Source of the DNA: Sedimentimonas flavescens
GTDB taxonomy: Bacteria; Pseudomonadota; Alphaproteobacteria; Rhodobacterales; Rhodobacteraceae
Length of the DNA stretch: 64,000 nucleotides
Assembly (NCBI RefSeq): GCF_019264375.1
Contig: NZ_JAHVAI010000005.1
Location: forward strand, 182,396 to 246,395
Reading direction: 5' to 3'
Shown in pieces: positions 8,109-17,303 of this stretch. Each line of letters begins with the position of its first letter. Within the stretch, counting starts at the first letter, position 1. The notes beneath the pieces are model-generated. The model searched no databases, had not been told where the DNA came from, and worked only from the letters and a program-made list of their open reading frames with translations. The position numbers were made by a program, and so were the translations under genes.

Positions 8109-10313
8109 TCAGCGCGTGCAGACCCGGCGCTCGGCCCCCGAGGCCGCTTTCGCGCCGAAACCCGCAAGCTGCACGGACAGCCCGATCCCGGTTTCGGGCT
8201 TCACACTAGAGGAGGAAGTGAATCTGCGCGAGAGGGAAAGATCGACCGTCACGCATTCGGTGGCATATTGCAGCCCAAGTGAGGCCCGGCTGGCCCGGTC
8301 GGCCGTGAAATCGTAGCGCGCGTCAAACTTGCCCGACCATCCGCGACCCAAGCCCCAACCGCTTTCGAGTTGCAACTCCGAGATTGCGTCATCGCGCCCC
8401 TCGTCGGGGTTTTCCTCCATCCAGAGGTAACCGGCGCCGATCTGGTAGCGATCGGCGGCATAAGCCAGCCGCAACTCGTCGCGCGAGAAATTCAGATCGT
8501 CGTCGAACAGCGCGCGGTTCGACAGCATCAATCCGTTGGCCCCGCTCAGATGCGCGGCCACAAGCCAGTCCGAGCGCGTGCCCGACAGCCCCGATCCGCT
8601 AGAGAATTGCCCGAGATCCTCGGCATGGAACACCCGCCCCGCCGTCACCCCGAGCGACCAGCCCGCCGCGTCGTTGCGCGTCCAGCTTAGGCCCAGGTTG
8701 GCGCGCAGCCCGCGTTCACGCATGTCACCGCCCGGAAAGCGCGAGAAGGCGAACAGGTTGCCCTCGTCGAACTCGGTCAGCCAGCTGTCCTCGTTAGGCA
8801 ACTCGTCAAGCGAGTCGCGGCTCCAGATCAGCTGAGCCACGGGTTCGATGACATGGGCCGCGGCACCCGAGGTCTTGACCCAGGGCCACCGCAATTCAAG
8901 CCCAAGCGAGGGCAGGGCGCGCAGGTTGGTCGTCTCGTAGTTAGGGTCCTGGTTGACCACCGCCGCATCAAGGGCAAGCTCCGCCTCGGTCGAGGCCAGG
9001 ATGCCACCGCTCAGCAGCCAGTTGCGGCGCCAGTCGGCGACCAGCGAGGCGCGCACCCGGTCGCGGCCGTCCGGTATCAGATCGAGATCACCGCCGTCCA
9101 ACTCGGAATCGGCGGCACGCCGCAGCGCGCCGAGCTGCCATTCAAGCGTCGCTTCGCCCCCGATCAGGCCGGGGCGGAACACCTGTATCCATTGCGCATC
9201 GCCCGCCAGCATCGGCTCGGTCGAGTTGCTTTCCCCTTCGCGCAGCGAGTGGGTGTTGCCGATGCGCGCCCAGATCAGCTCATCCCGGCGTACGCGATCG
9301 AGCGTGACGCCTGACCAGAGGCGGTCGTCATCGGTGATGTCGTAATCGACCAGATAGGCATCGTCGCTGGTCAGGCGCAGCTGGAGACCCAGGTTGAAAT
9401 CGTCGGGCAGCGCAAAGCGGCTGTCGATAAACAGGTAGCCGCGGTCTTCGTCTTTCAGAATATCGTCGCGTGAGAAGGCTCCGTTGACCTCAAGCGTGCC
9501 GTTGTCGAACGCCCGGCGATACCGCATCCCCAGCGTCACCGTTTCCGAGGTGGACAGATAGGGCTCGACCGTCAGGTCGGCGCTGTCGCCAAGCGTGAAG
9601 AAATAGGGAACCTTGATCCCCGTGCCGAGGTTCGAGGTTGTCCGTACGCTCGGCATCAAGAATCCCGACATGCGCTCGACCGTCGGGTCGGGCATCCGCA
9701 TATGCGGGAAGTAGAAGACGGGCGCCCCCATGACGCGGAACTGCGCCCCGTCGAAAACCAGCTGGCGCGCTTCGGCATCATGGGTGATCTGGCGCGCGCG
9801 GATCTCCCACAGTGGGGTCGGATCGGTGACGCAAATCTCGCAAGATGAGGCTACGACCTGGCTGAAGGTGGTGATCCGGCCGTCCTTGCGCTCAATCCGC
9901 GCGGCGGCCAGTTGCAACTCGCGCGCCATGACCATGCGCGCGCCCACCATGATGCCGTTTTGCAGATCGCGTGACAGCTCGGCCTGATCGGCCAGAAGCA
10001 CGTTTCCGGCCTCGCCGGGTTCGATCAGGCGGATCGGGCCTTCGACGGTCAGCCGGTCGGCCTTCTTGTCGTAGATCAGGCGAGAGGCACTGAGCCGGTT
10101 CGAGCGATAGTAGATCTCGACCGCGCCCTCGGCGATCAGCTGATCGCTTGCGGTCAGCAGAATGCGGTCGGCCAGCAGCGTCGCGGCCTCATCGACGGCG
10201 GTAGCCGCGGTTGCACTCTGCGCGAAGGCGCGCGGCACATAAACGCCGCCAAGCGCGGTGCCAAGCGCAAGCACGGCAAGAAGCGTAACGGGGGCGCTGC
10301 GGAAAAAGCCCAT
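8109..10313 (-). CDS. lptD: LPS-assembly outer membrane protein LptD
   Basis: Forms the outer-membrane beta-barrel that inserts lipopolysaccharide into the outer leaflet, together with the lipoprotein LptE. The 734-aa sequence has a signal peptide (to about residue 31), an OstA/LptA-like beta-jellyroll (about 40-170, with VEIYYRSNRLSASRLIYD) and a long beta-strand-rich barrel. Cysteines are few and placed as expected for the disulfides of the family: CEIC after the jellyroll, then Cys near EC(V) and RRVC at the extreme C-terminus. Its start overlaps the lptG stop (TGATG). Confidence 0.95.
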   Translation of the reverse strand: MGFFRSAPVTLLAVLALGTALGGVYVPRAFAQSATAATAVDEAATLLADRILLTASDQLIAEGAVEIYYRSNRLSASRLIYDKKADRLTVEGPIRLIEPGEAGNVLLADQAELSRDLQNGIMVGARMVMARELQLAAARIERKDGRITTFSQVVASSCEICVTDPTPLWEIRARQITHDAEARQLVFDGAQFRVMGAPVFYFPHMRMPDPTVERMSGFLMPSVRTTSNLGTGIKVPYFFTLGDSADLTVEPYLSTSETVTLGMRYRRAFDNGTLEVNGAFSRDDILKDEDRGYLFIDSRFALPDDFNLGLQLRLTSDDAYLVDYDITDDDRLWSGVTLDRVRRDELIWARIGNTHSLREGESNSTEPMLAGDAQWIQVFRPGLIGGEATLEWQLGALRRAADSELDGGDLDLIPDGRDRVRASLVADWRRNWLLSGGILASTEAELALDAAVVNQDPNYETTNLRALPSLGLELRWPWVKTSGAAAHVIEPVAQLIWSRDSLDELPNEDSWLTEFDEGNLFAFSRFPGGDMRERGLRANLGLSWTRNDAAGWSLGVTAGRVFHAEDLGQFSSGSGLSGTRSDWLVAAHLSGANGLMLSNRALFDDDLNFSRDELRLAYAADRYQIGAGYLWMEENPDEGRDDAISELQLESGWGLGRGWSGKFDARYDFTADRASRASLGLQYATECVTVDLSLSRRFTSSSSVKPETGIGLSVQLAGFGAKAASGAERRVCTR

Positions 10314-11419
10314 CAGCCGTCCTCCAGGTGAAGAATGAGCGCCGTGGACAGCATGAGCGCGATGGCAGGCGGCGCCCAGGCCGAGAGGATCACCGGGATC
10401 TGGCCGTTGTCGCCCAGAACCTGCGCGATATTGCGCAGGAAAAACACCGCAAGCCCCGCTGAAAGCGCCAGCAGAACCATCGTTCCGCTCCGCCCGAAAC
10501 GGACATGCCGCATGGTGAACCCCGCTCCGATCAGAACCATCGCCGCCAGAATCAGCGGCTGCGCCAGCTCCATGTTGAACCAGACCTGATGGCGGCGCGC
10601 GGAAAATCCGGCGTTCTCGAGGGAGGCGATGAATTTGGGCAGATCCCAGATTGGTACGGCCGAGGGGGTGCCGAAGCTGTCGCGGATGCGCGCGGCGGTC
10701 AGATCGGTGGCGATGCTCAGGCTTTCTGCGCTTGTGGCGTCACGCTCGGGATTGGTCGAGGCACCGATCGGCCAGTCCTTGGCTTGCGTCAGTTGCCATG
10801 CGCCGGGGGTCAGCAATGCGCTTGTGGCGTCTATACGCCGGATCGGGCCGCGGTCGGGGGCCACGATCAGGAAGGTCACGTCGTAAAGCTCGGTCGCGTC
10901 GAGATTGGCTCGCGCGGCTCGGATCACCGCCTGACCGCCGGGGATCTCCTCGGTGCCCTGGCGCATCCATACGCCTTCGCGCCCGATCGAGACCGTGTCC
11001 GCCCCGGTCTGGCGGTAGCGGTTCGCGAGTTCCTCATAGCGTTTGGATGTGGCCGAAACGATGGGGTTTCCGACTGCAACCATCAGCGCGCCGAACAACA
11101 GCGCGACGACAACGGGGGTTGCCAGCATCCGCATTGCAGAGAGGCCCGAGGCGCGGATCACCACCAGCTCGGACGAGCGCGCGAGGCCAAGAAACAACAC
11201 CACCGCGGCAAGGATCACGATGAGCGGCAAGATGGTATAGACCGAGGCCGGGACACTGAGCGCCGAGAGCAGGGCCGCCTCTTTCAGGCCGACCTGCGCG
11301 GCGCTGAAGCTGCGGATCTTCTCGACCATCTCGATCAGGAAAAGAATACCCCAGAACGCGCCCAAGACCATCAGCAAGGCGCGCAGGAAACGGCGGGCGA
11401 GGTAGATGGACAGCGTCAT
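10313..11419 (-). CDS. lptG: LPS export ABC transporter permease LptG
   Basis: Inner-membrane half of the LptB2FG exporter that extracts LPS from the inner membrane. The 368-aa protein follows the YjgP/YjgQ plan: three N-terminal transmembrane helices (MTLSIYLARRFL then ALLMVLGAFWGILFLIEM), a periplasmic beta-jellyroll (about 130-260) and three C-terminal helices (LILAAMVLIGAGFTM and onwards). The start at 11419 overlaps the end of lptF by ATGA; the open frame further upstream lies inside lptF. Adjacent lptF, lptG and lptD indicate coordinated synthesis of the export bridge. Confidence 0.95.
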   Translation of the reverse strand: MTLSIYLARRFLRALLMVLGAFWGILFLIEMVEKIRSFSAAQVGLKEAALLSALSVPASVYTILPLIVILAAVVLFLGLARSSELVVIRASGLSAMRMLATPVVVALLFGALMVAVGNPIVSATSKRYEELANRYRQTGADTVSIGREGVWMRQGTEEIPGGQAVIRAARANLDATELYDVTFLIVAPDRGPIRRIDATSALLTPGAWQLTQAKDWPIGASTNPERDATSAESLSIATDLTAARIRDSFGTPSAVPIWDLPKFIASLENAGFSARRHQVWFNMELAQPLILAAMVLIGAGFTMRHVRFGRSGTMVLLALSAGLAVFFLRNIAQVLGDNGQIPVILSAWAPPAIALMLSTALILHLEDG

Positions 11420-12555
11420 GCCGAGGCGCCCTCCGCCAGCACCGTGGCCGAACGGGGGCGACGGCGAGGCCGCCCCGACCACCACAGCAAAAGCCCCGTC
11501 ACGCAAAGGGCCGTGGCCGCGGGCAGGTAGTTCAGCCACCACGCCTCGGGCGCCGATTTGGTGGCGCTGTCAACGGCGTTGGTCAGGAACTGCAACATGA
11601 TCAAGCCAAAGATGGCCCCGCCGATCTGGCGCCAGAGACCAAAGCGGGAATAGCCGCCAAGCATCAGGAACGCGAAGCCCAGCAATGTCGCCGCCGGAGC
11701 CAGCAGGGGTTGCGCAAATCGCTGGTGGACGACGCGCGTCAACCCGGCGGCATCCTGATGGGTTTGCTCCATCACGGCTTCGGGGGTGCGCAGGATCGGG
11801 ATGGTCATGATCTCATCGATGCTGCGGCGCGTACGCGCGCTGACCGCCATCAAGGCACCGATATCATAGGTAAAATCGGCAAAGCGCATCGTTGCGAGGC
11901 TTTGGTCGGATAGCCGAAGCGTCTGCGCCATGCCGTCGAACATCACCAGCTTGGGGCCGCTTTCCGAGGGCACGATCAGCGCCCGCTCGGCGGTGTAGGT
12001 GGTGCGGGTGCTGCCTGCGCGTGCATCCGACAGGAAGATGTCCAGCAACTCGCCCAGTTCCGAGATCTGACGGATGTAGATGGTCACGCCGTTTGCCGGG
12101 TGCTGGAACGACCCCTCGACCAGGAAACGCGCGGTGACGTTCTCGGTCACCTGTTGCTGGCGCTCGGCCATCTGCGCGCGCGAGGCAGGGACAAGGAAAT
12201 GCACCAGCAAGGTCATCATCACGGCGACGATCAGCCCGAAGACGGCCACCGGCCAGGCAAGCCGCCAGGGCGAGGCGCCCGTGGCCTGCATCACCACCAA
12301 CTCACTATCCTGGCTGGCACGGTTGACGGCATAGACCCCGGCTGCGAAAGCCGCGACCGGCAACACCACCCGCACCACATTGGGCAGGGTGAGGGCAGTG
12401 AACTCAAGCACCACCCATGCGGTCTGGCCATCGGAAATGAGCCGGTCGAAGAGCCGGACCGCCTGGTTGACCCAGTAAACCGACACCAGAACCAGCGCGA
12501 AAAAGCCGAATAATGCCATCAGCTGAGAAAGCAGATATCGGTCCAGACGCGTCAA
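11416..12555 (-). CDS. lptF: LPS export ABC transporter permease LptF
   Basis: Partner of LptG in the LPS extractor. The 379-aa protein begins MTRLDRYLLSQLMALFGFFALVLVSVYW, the usual amphipathic helix plus first transmembrane segment, followed by two more helices, a periplasmic domain (about 125-265, with VEGSFQHPANGVTIYIR) and three C-terminal helices. It is the first gene of the minus-strand envelope operon, so the promoter should lie in the 157-base gap shared with divergent pepA. The C-terminus is an Arg/Pro-rich cytoplasmic tail. Confidence 0.94.
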   Translation of the reverse strand: MTRLDRYLLSQLMALFGFFALVLVSVYWVNQAVRLFDRLISDGQTAWVVLEFTALTLPNVVRVVLPVAAFAAGVYAVNRASQDSELVVMQATGASPWRLAWPVAVFGLIVAVMMTLLVHFLVPASRAQMAERQQQVTENVTARFLVEGSFQHPANGVTIYIRQISELGELLDIFLSDARAGSTRTTYTAERALIVPSESGPKLVMFDGMAQTLRLSDQSLATMRFADFTYDIGALMAVSARTRRSIDEIMTIPILRTPEAVMEQTHQDAAGLTRVVHQRFAQPLLAPAATLLGFAFLMLGGYSRFGLWRQIGGAIFGLIMLQFLTNAVDSATKSAPEAWWLNYLPAATALCVTGLLLWWSGRPRRRPRSATVLAEGASA

Positions 12556-12614
12556 ACTCGCTCATCCCCCGGGATGTTTCACCCTCTCTAGCGCGTCGGG
12601 GCGGCGCGCGAAAG

Positions 12615-12635
12615 GCCCCGGAGCGGGGCGCTTTT
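12615..12635 (+). terminator. Terminator-like hairpin in the pepA leader
   Basis: GCCCCG-GAG-CGGGGC (12615-12629) is flanked by AAAG on the left and G-CTTTT on the right, so with one bulged G the stem extends to ten pairs and is followed by T-rich DNA (CTTTTCATTTT). It lies about 80 bases before the pepA start in a divergent promoter region, where no upstream plus-strand gene needs terminating. Confidence 0.45.
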
Positions 12636-12712
12636 CATTTTCGCGCGTGCACCGTAGGCTCGGCGCGGAAACCCGCCGGTGCAATCCGGCCGCAAGAACT
12701 CCGAGGACCGCC

Positions 12713-14200
12713 ATGACCCATCCCGTCGCCATCCGCTTCGTCGAAACCGAGCTTGATGATCTTGCCGCGCGCGAGGGGCGCATCGCGGTGCTGATCACGC
12801 CCGAAGGCAAGCTGACGGCGGCGTCGCGGCGCCTCGACCGGCTGACGCGCGGGGCGGTGGCGCGGGCAGTGGGCTCGCCCGCCTGGGGCAAGCTCAAACC
12901 CGGCGAGGGCATGGTCATCGGCTGGCCCGGCGGGCTGGCCGCTGAGGCGCTCGTGCTGATCTCGCTGCCGCGCAAGGCCTCGCTGGCCGAGGCGCGCAAG
13001 GCGGGGGCCACCGTTGGCAAGGCGCTCGACGAAAAAGGCGCGCTGGTGATCGCTGAAAACCACCCTTCGGCCGCCGAGATCGCCTTTGGCCTCGCGCTCC
13101 GGGCCTATCGTTTCGACTACCTGAGCGAAGAGAAGAAACCCTTCGGCCCGGTGTCGATGATGGTCGCCCACCCCGAGGAGGTCGCCGCCAAGGCCGCCCC
13201 CCATGCCGCCCTGGCCGAGGGCGTGTTCTTCACCCGCGATCTGGTGAACGAACCCGCCAACATCCTGACCACCGACGATTTCGCCGCGCGTCTCGCGGCG
13301 ATGCACGAGTTGGGGCTGGATGTGCAGATCCTTGAGGAAGACGAGCTGAAAGATCTGGGGATGCGCGCGCTTCTGGGCGTGGGGCAGGGCTCGGAAAGCC
13401 CCTCGAAGGTCGTGGTGATGCAGTGGAACGGGCTTTCGAAGCCCGCCAATGGCGACGCCGAGGAAGAACCGCCGCTGGCGCTCGTGGGCAAGGGGGTGTG
13501 CTTCGACACCGGCGGTATCTCGATCAAGCCCGCTGCGGGGATGGAAGAGATGACCATGGACATGGGCGGCGCAGCCGTGGTGGCGGGCGTGATGCGCACG
13601 CTTGCGCTGCGCAATGCGCCGGTGAACGTCGTGGGCCTTGTCGGGCTGGTCGAGAACATGCCCGATGGCAAGGCACAGCGCCCCGGCGATATCGTCAAGT
13701 CGATGAAGGGTGACACGATCGAGGTGATCAATACCGACGCCGAGGGGCGTCTCGTGCTGGCCGACGTGCTCTGGTATGCGCAGCAGAAGTTCCGCCCGCG
13801 CGCAGTGATCGATCTTGCAACCCTGACCGGGGCGATCATCGTGGCGCTTGGGCATGAAAATGCGGGTGTATTCGCCAATGACGACGGCTTCGCGCAGGAT
13901 GTCGTGCAGGCCGCGCGGGCCGAGGGCGAGGGCGCCTGGCATATGCCGCTGCAACCCGCCTATGACAGCCTGATCAAGTCGCGTCTTGCCGATATCAAGA
14001 ACACCGGAGGGCGTTGGGCGGGGGCGATCACCGCGGCGGCCTTCCTGAACAAATTCGTCAACTCCGAAACGCCCTGGTGCCATATCGACATCGCGGGCGT
14101 GGCCCTTCCGCCCGGCGAAACGGCGCTGTCGCCGAAGGGCGCCAGCGGCTGGGGCGTGATGACGCTCGACCGTCTGATCCGCGACAAGTTCGAGGCCTGA
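12713..14200 (+). CDS. pepA: Leucyl aminopeptidase (M17)
   Basis: Cytosolic di-metal aminopeptidase that removes N-terminal residues from peptides. The 495-aa protein has a variable N-terminal domain and the M17 catalytic domain with GKGVCFDTGGISIKP (metal and lysine ligands), MTMDMGGAA and the signature NTDAEGRLVLAD. The start at 12713 has a GAGGA site at correct spacing; the ATG 66 bases upstream lacks similarity. holC follows after four bases, as in many proteobacteria, where pepA-holC is a conserved pair. Confidence 0.96.
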   Translation: MTHPVAIRFVETELDDLAAREGRIAVLITPEGKLTAASRRLDRLTRGAVARAVGSPAWGKLKPGEGMVIGWPGGLAAEALVLISLPRKASLAEARKAGATVGKALDEKGALVIAENHPSAAEIAFGLALRAYRFDYLSEEKKPFGPVSMMVAHPEEVAAKAAPHAALAEGVFFTRDLVNEPANILTTDDFAARLAAMHELGLDVQILEEDELKDLGMRALLGVGQGSESPSKVVVMQWNGLSKPANGDAEEEPPLALVGKGVCFDTGGISIKPAAGMEEMTMDMGGAAVVAGVMRTLALRNAPVNVVGLVGLVENMPDGKAQRPGDIVKSMKGDTIEVINTDAEGRLVLADVLWYAQQKFRPRAVIDLATLTGAIIVALGHENAGVFANDDGFAQDVVQAARAEGEGAWHMPLQPAYDSLIKSRLADIKNTGGRWAGAITAAAFLNKFVNSETPWCHIDIAGVALPPGETALSPKGASGWGVMTLDRLIRDKFEA

Positions 14201-14204
14201 TCGC

Positions 14205-14657
14205 GTGCCCGCGCTGTTCTATCATGTCACCCAATCCCCGGTGGAAGAGGTCGTCGCAAACCTTCTCCAGCGCGCCTTGGGGCAGGGCTGGCGGGTGGAG
14301 CTGCGCGGCACCGACGCGGCGCGTATGGACTGGTATGACCAGCGGCTCTGGCTCGGCGGCGACGAGGCCTTTTTGCCCCACGGTCTTGCGGGCGGGCCGC
14401 ATGACGATCTGCAACCCGTCCTGCTGACCACCGCGCCCAAACCCGAGGGGATGCAGGCGATTATGGCGCTCGATGGTGCCGAGGTCAGTCTGGACGAGAT
14501 CGCGCAGAAGGAACGCGTCTGGATCCTGTTCGACGGCCGCGATCAGCAAGCGCTGGAGCGGGCCCGCGCGCAATGGCGCGACCTGACCGGCGCCGGGGCC
14601 AGTGCGCAATACTGGAGCGAGGAAGGCGGCCGGTGGGAGAAGAAGGCCGAGAAGTGA
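14205..14657 (+). CDS. holC: DNA polymerase III chi subunit
   Basis: Chi links the clamp-loader complex to single-strand binding protein at the replication fork. The 150-aa protein reads [31 protein letters not shown] at its N-terminus, with [12 protein letters not shown] and the C-terminal [17 protein letters not shown], all consistent with HolC. It begins with GTG four bases after pepA and must be co-translated with it. The last 20 residues ([20 protein letters not shown]) are more charged than usual. Confidence 0.92.
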   Translation: MPALFYHVTQSPVEEVVANLLQRALGQGWRVELRGTDAARMDWYDQRLWLGGDEAFLPHGLAGGPHDDLQPVLLTTAPKPEGMQAIMALDGAEVSLDEIAQKERVWILFDGRDQQALERARAQWRDLTGAGASAQYWSEEGGRWEKKAEK

Positions 14658-14736
14658 CCGGCGCATCCGCCAATCGGTTCTTCCCATCCGCCCCCATACG
14701 CGCTACATGCCCGCCCTGATCCAGGGGAGCACCCTC

Positions 14737-15867
14737 ATGACCCAGAAATTCGGCTTCACGCTTCACGCCACCGACGGCAAGGCTCGCACTGGGGTGATCC
14801 ACACCCCGCGTGGCGAAATCCGCACGCCCGCCTTCATGCCAGTGGGCACCGCCGCGACCGTCAAGGCGATGATGCCCGAAAGCGTGGCCGCGACCGGCGC
14901 GGACATCCTTCTGGGCAACACCTACCACCTGATGCTGCGCCCCACGGCCGAACGGATCGACCGCCTCGGCGGGCTGCACAAGTTCATGAACTGGCAAAAG
15001 CCGATCCTGACCGACTCGGGCGGGTTCCAGGTCATGAGCCTTGCGAGCCTGCGCAAGTTGACCGAGGAGGGGGTGCGCTTCGCCTCGCATATCGACGGCT
15101 CAAAGCACATGCTGACGCCCGAACGCTCTATGGAGATCCAGAAGCTGCTCGGCTCGGATATCGTGATGGCCTTTGACGAATGCCCGGCGCTGCCCGCGAC
15201 CGATGAGGAGGTCGCGAAATCCATGCGCCTGTCGATGCGGTGGGCGCAGCGGTCACGCGATGCGTTTGGCGACCGGCCGGGCCACGCGCTTTTCGGCATC
15301 ATGCAGGGCGGCGTCACGCGCGATCTGCGCGAGGAAAGCGCCGAGGCGCTGAAGAAGATCGGCTTCGAGGGCTATGCTGTCGGCGGCCTCGCCGTCGGCG
15401 AAGGGCAAGAGGCGATGTTCGGCGTGCTCGATTACGCGCCGGGTTTCCTGCCCGAGGACAAGCCGCGCTATCTGATGGGCGTGGGCAAGCCCGACGATAT
15501 CGTCGGCGCGGTCGAGCGCGGCATCGACATGATGGATTGCGTGCTGCCCTCACGCTCGGGGCGCACGGGCCAGGCCTGGACCCGCCGCGGGCAGGTCAAT
15601 ATCAAGAACGCCCGCCACATGGACGACCCGCGCCCGCTGGACGAGCATTGCACCTGCCCGGCCTGCCGCAACTACTCGCGCGCATACCTGCACCACGTCT
15701 TCAAGGCGAGCGAGATGATCTCGGGGATGCTGCTGACCTGGCACAACCTGCATTACTATCAAGAGCTTATGCAGGGTCTGCGCGACGCGATCGCGGGGCA
15801 GCGGCTGGCCGCCTTCGTGGCCGAGTTTCATGCGCAGCGCGCCGAGGGCGATATCGAGCCGCTCTGA
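14737..15867 (+). CDS. tgt: tRNA-guanine transglycosylase
   Basis: Exchanges the wobble guanine of GUN-anticodon tRNAs for the queuosine precursor preQ1. The 376-aa protein has the nucleophile region with GGFQVMSL, the [14 protein letters not shown] motif carrying the catalytic aspartate, and the zinc site CxCxxC plus His in [16 protein letters not shown]. The start at 14737 has GGGGAG seven bases upstream; an alternative ATG at 14707 would add ten residues. It is convergent with the kinase gene, leaving only eight bases between the stops. Confidence 0.97.
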   Translation: MTQKFGFTLHATDGKARTGVIHTPRGEIRTPAFMPVGTAATVKAMMPESVAATGADILLGNTYHLMLRPTAERIDRLGGLHKFMNWQKPILTDSGGFQVMSLASLRKLTEEGVRFASHIDGSKHMLTPERSMEIQKLLGSDIVMAFDECPALPATDEEVAKSMRLSMRWAQRSRDAFGDRPGHALFGIMQGGVTRDLREESAEALKKIGFEGYAVGGLAVGEGQEAMFGVLDYAPGFLPEDKPRYLMGVGKPDDIVGAVERGIDMMDCVLPSRSGRTGQAWTRRGQVNIKNARHMDDPRPLDEHCTCPACRNYSRAYLHHVFKASEMISGMLLTWHNLHYYQELMQGLRDAIAGQRLAAFVAEFHAQRAEGDIEPL

Positions 15868-15875
15868 GCCTTTGC

Positions 15876-16562
15876 TCAGGCGCCGAATACCACGAAATCG
15901 GCCGCGCGGTTTTCCCTGCGGATCAGGCGGCCGTTGGGCAGATCGTTTTCGTCGATCTTGCGGCGGGCCTCCTCGGCCGGCAGATCCTGCCAGCGGCGGG
16001 CAAGGCGGGCGCGCAGTTCGTCCTCGGGCACCTCAAGCCGGATCGACAGGTCGTAAAGCGGGACGAGGTCGCGCCATTCAGGCCGCGTCAAAAGCAGGTA
16101 GTTGCCCTCGATCAACACATAACGCGTCGCGGCGGGAACAATGGCGCCGTGCGGGTCGGGCTCGTCAACCTCGCGGTCGAAGGTCGGCACCGTCACATCG
16201 GCGCGGGCCGCGCGCAAGGTCGTCAATAGGTCGTTCAGCCCGGCCACATTGAATGTATCGGGCGCGCCTTTGTGGGCCAGCAGGCCAAGCTCGTCGAGTT
16301 CGGCATTGCTGCGGTGAAAGCCGTCCATGCCGACCACGGCGGCCGAGCCGGGCGTATGCGCGTTCAGCTGCGCGGCCAGTTCCTCGGCCAGATGCGATTT
16401 GCCAGACCCCGGAGCGCCCACGATCGCGATCAGGTTTCGCGCGCCGTCCAACTGGCGGATATGGGCGGCCAAATCGGCGCGGTCCACACGCAACTCGCTG
16501 TCCATGAAGGCGCCCACATCGCCCATTGGGCCGTTGGAATCGCCCAGCCAGAACTCGGCCAT
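15876..16562 (-). CDS. P-loop nucleoside/nucleotide kinase-like protein
   Basis: A 228-aa protein with a clear Walker A motif, GAPGSGKSHLAEELA (about residues 44-58), a GMDGFHRSN motif after it and EGNYLLL around 140, the layout of the uridine kinase/pantothenate kinase-like family. The C-terminal half (RLARRWQDLPAEEARRKIDENDLPNGR) resembles the group often labelled nucleoside/nucleotide kinase or FrcK. The true substrate is unknown. The start at 16562 overlaps the stop of the ThiE-family gene (TGATG), so the two are translationally coupled, hinting at a phosphorylated small-molecule substrate; this is inference. Confidence 0.8.
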   Translation of the reverse strand: MAEFWLGDSNGPMGDVGAFMDSELRVDRADLAAHIRQLDGARNLIAIVGAPGSGKSHLAEELAAQLNAHTPGSAAVVGMDGFHRSNAELDELGLLAHKGAPDTFNVAGLNDLLTTLRAARADVTVPTFDREVDEPDPHGAIVPAATRYVLIEGNYLLLTRPEWRDLVPLYDLSIRLEVPEDELRARLARRWQDLPAEEARRKIDENDLPNGRLIRRENRAADFVVFGA

Positions 16563-17182
16563 CAGCCCATCGCCGCGATCAGGCGGCCAAGGGCGGCGGC
16601 CGGATCGTCTTGCGACCAGATCTCTTCGCCGACACCGAAAAAGTCGGTGACGGGCGCAAGCTCGCGCACGAGGTCGAGCGTCAGCGCGCCCTCGGCGACG
16701 ACCGGCACTTCGATCATCTCGGACCACCAGGCGAACAGATCGCGCTCGGCGCGCTCTCCGCTGCCAAGACCGGTTTCGCCCACGGGGCCAAAGCTGACGT
16801 AATCGGCACCGGCTTCGCCCGCGTTCATGCCGTCATGGCGCGAGGTGCCGCAGAAGGCGCCCACGATGGCATCCTGCCCAAGCGCCTTGCGCGCCGCGCG
16901 AACCGAGCGCGCGCCATCTGTCAGGTGCACACCGTCAAGGCCGTGGCGCTCGACCAGCTGGATGTGGTTCTCGATCACCAGCGCCACGTCATGCTCATGC
17001 GCCACCAGACGCACGGCATCCGCCGCGCGCATCACCGCGTCTTCGTCGCGCGTGGCCAGGGCCAGGCGGATACAGGCCACCTCATGCGCGCCCAGAACAC
17101 TGCCAAGCAGGTTGGGGAACACGTCCAGATCGAAGCTCGGGGGCGTGACGAGGTAAAGCTGCGGGCGGTCCTGATCGGGCAT
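16562..17182 (-). CDS. Thiamine phosphate synthase-family protein, divergent
   Basis: A 206-aa TIM-barrel protein of the ThiE/TenI superfamily. It keeps the core GLDGVHLTDG and GADYVSFGPVGETG motifs and the closing VAEGAL strand. However, canonical active-site signatures are altered: the QxRxK strand reads CIRLAL, and the usual INDR-type loop reads IENH. It could be a ThiE with relaxed motifs, a TenI-like regulator or an enzyme on a different substrate. It is coupled to a P-loop kinase rather than to thiD or thiG. The start at 17182 (MPDQDRPQLYLVTPP) fits the barrel; the longer frame to 17221 does not. Confidence 0.75.
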   Translation of the reverse strand: MPDQDRPQLYLVTPPSFDLDVFPNLLGSVLGAHEVACIRLALATRDEDAVMRAADAVRLVAHEHDVALVIENHIQLVERHGLDGVHLTDGARSVRAARKALGQDAIVGAFCGTSRHDGMNAGEAGADYVSFGPVGETGLGSGERAERDLFAWWSEMIEVPVVAEGALTLDLVRELAPVTDFFGVGEEIWSQDDPAAALGRLIAAMG

Positions 17183-17303
17183 CGGGCATCCTTGCGTTTC
17201 GGGGCCCGGCTGCCCGGGCAATGGTTGGATGCGTCATAGCGCATGGGGCGCAGCCTTGCCAGAGGGGCCGTGCACGCGTATGGGGGCGGGGAAAGGACCA
17301 GCC

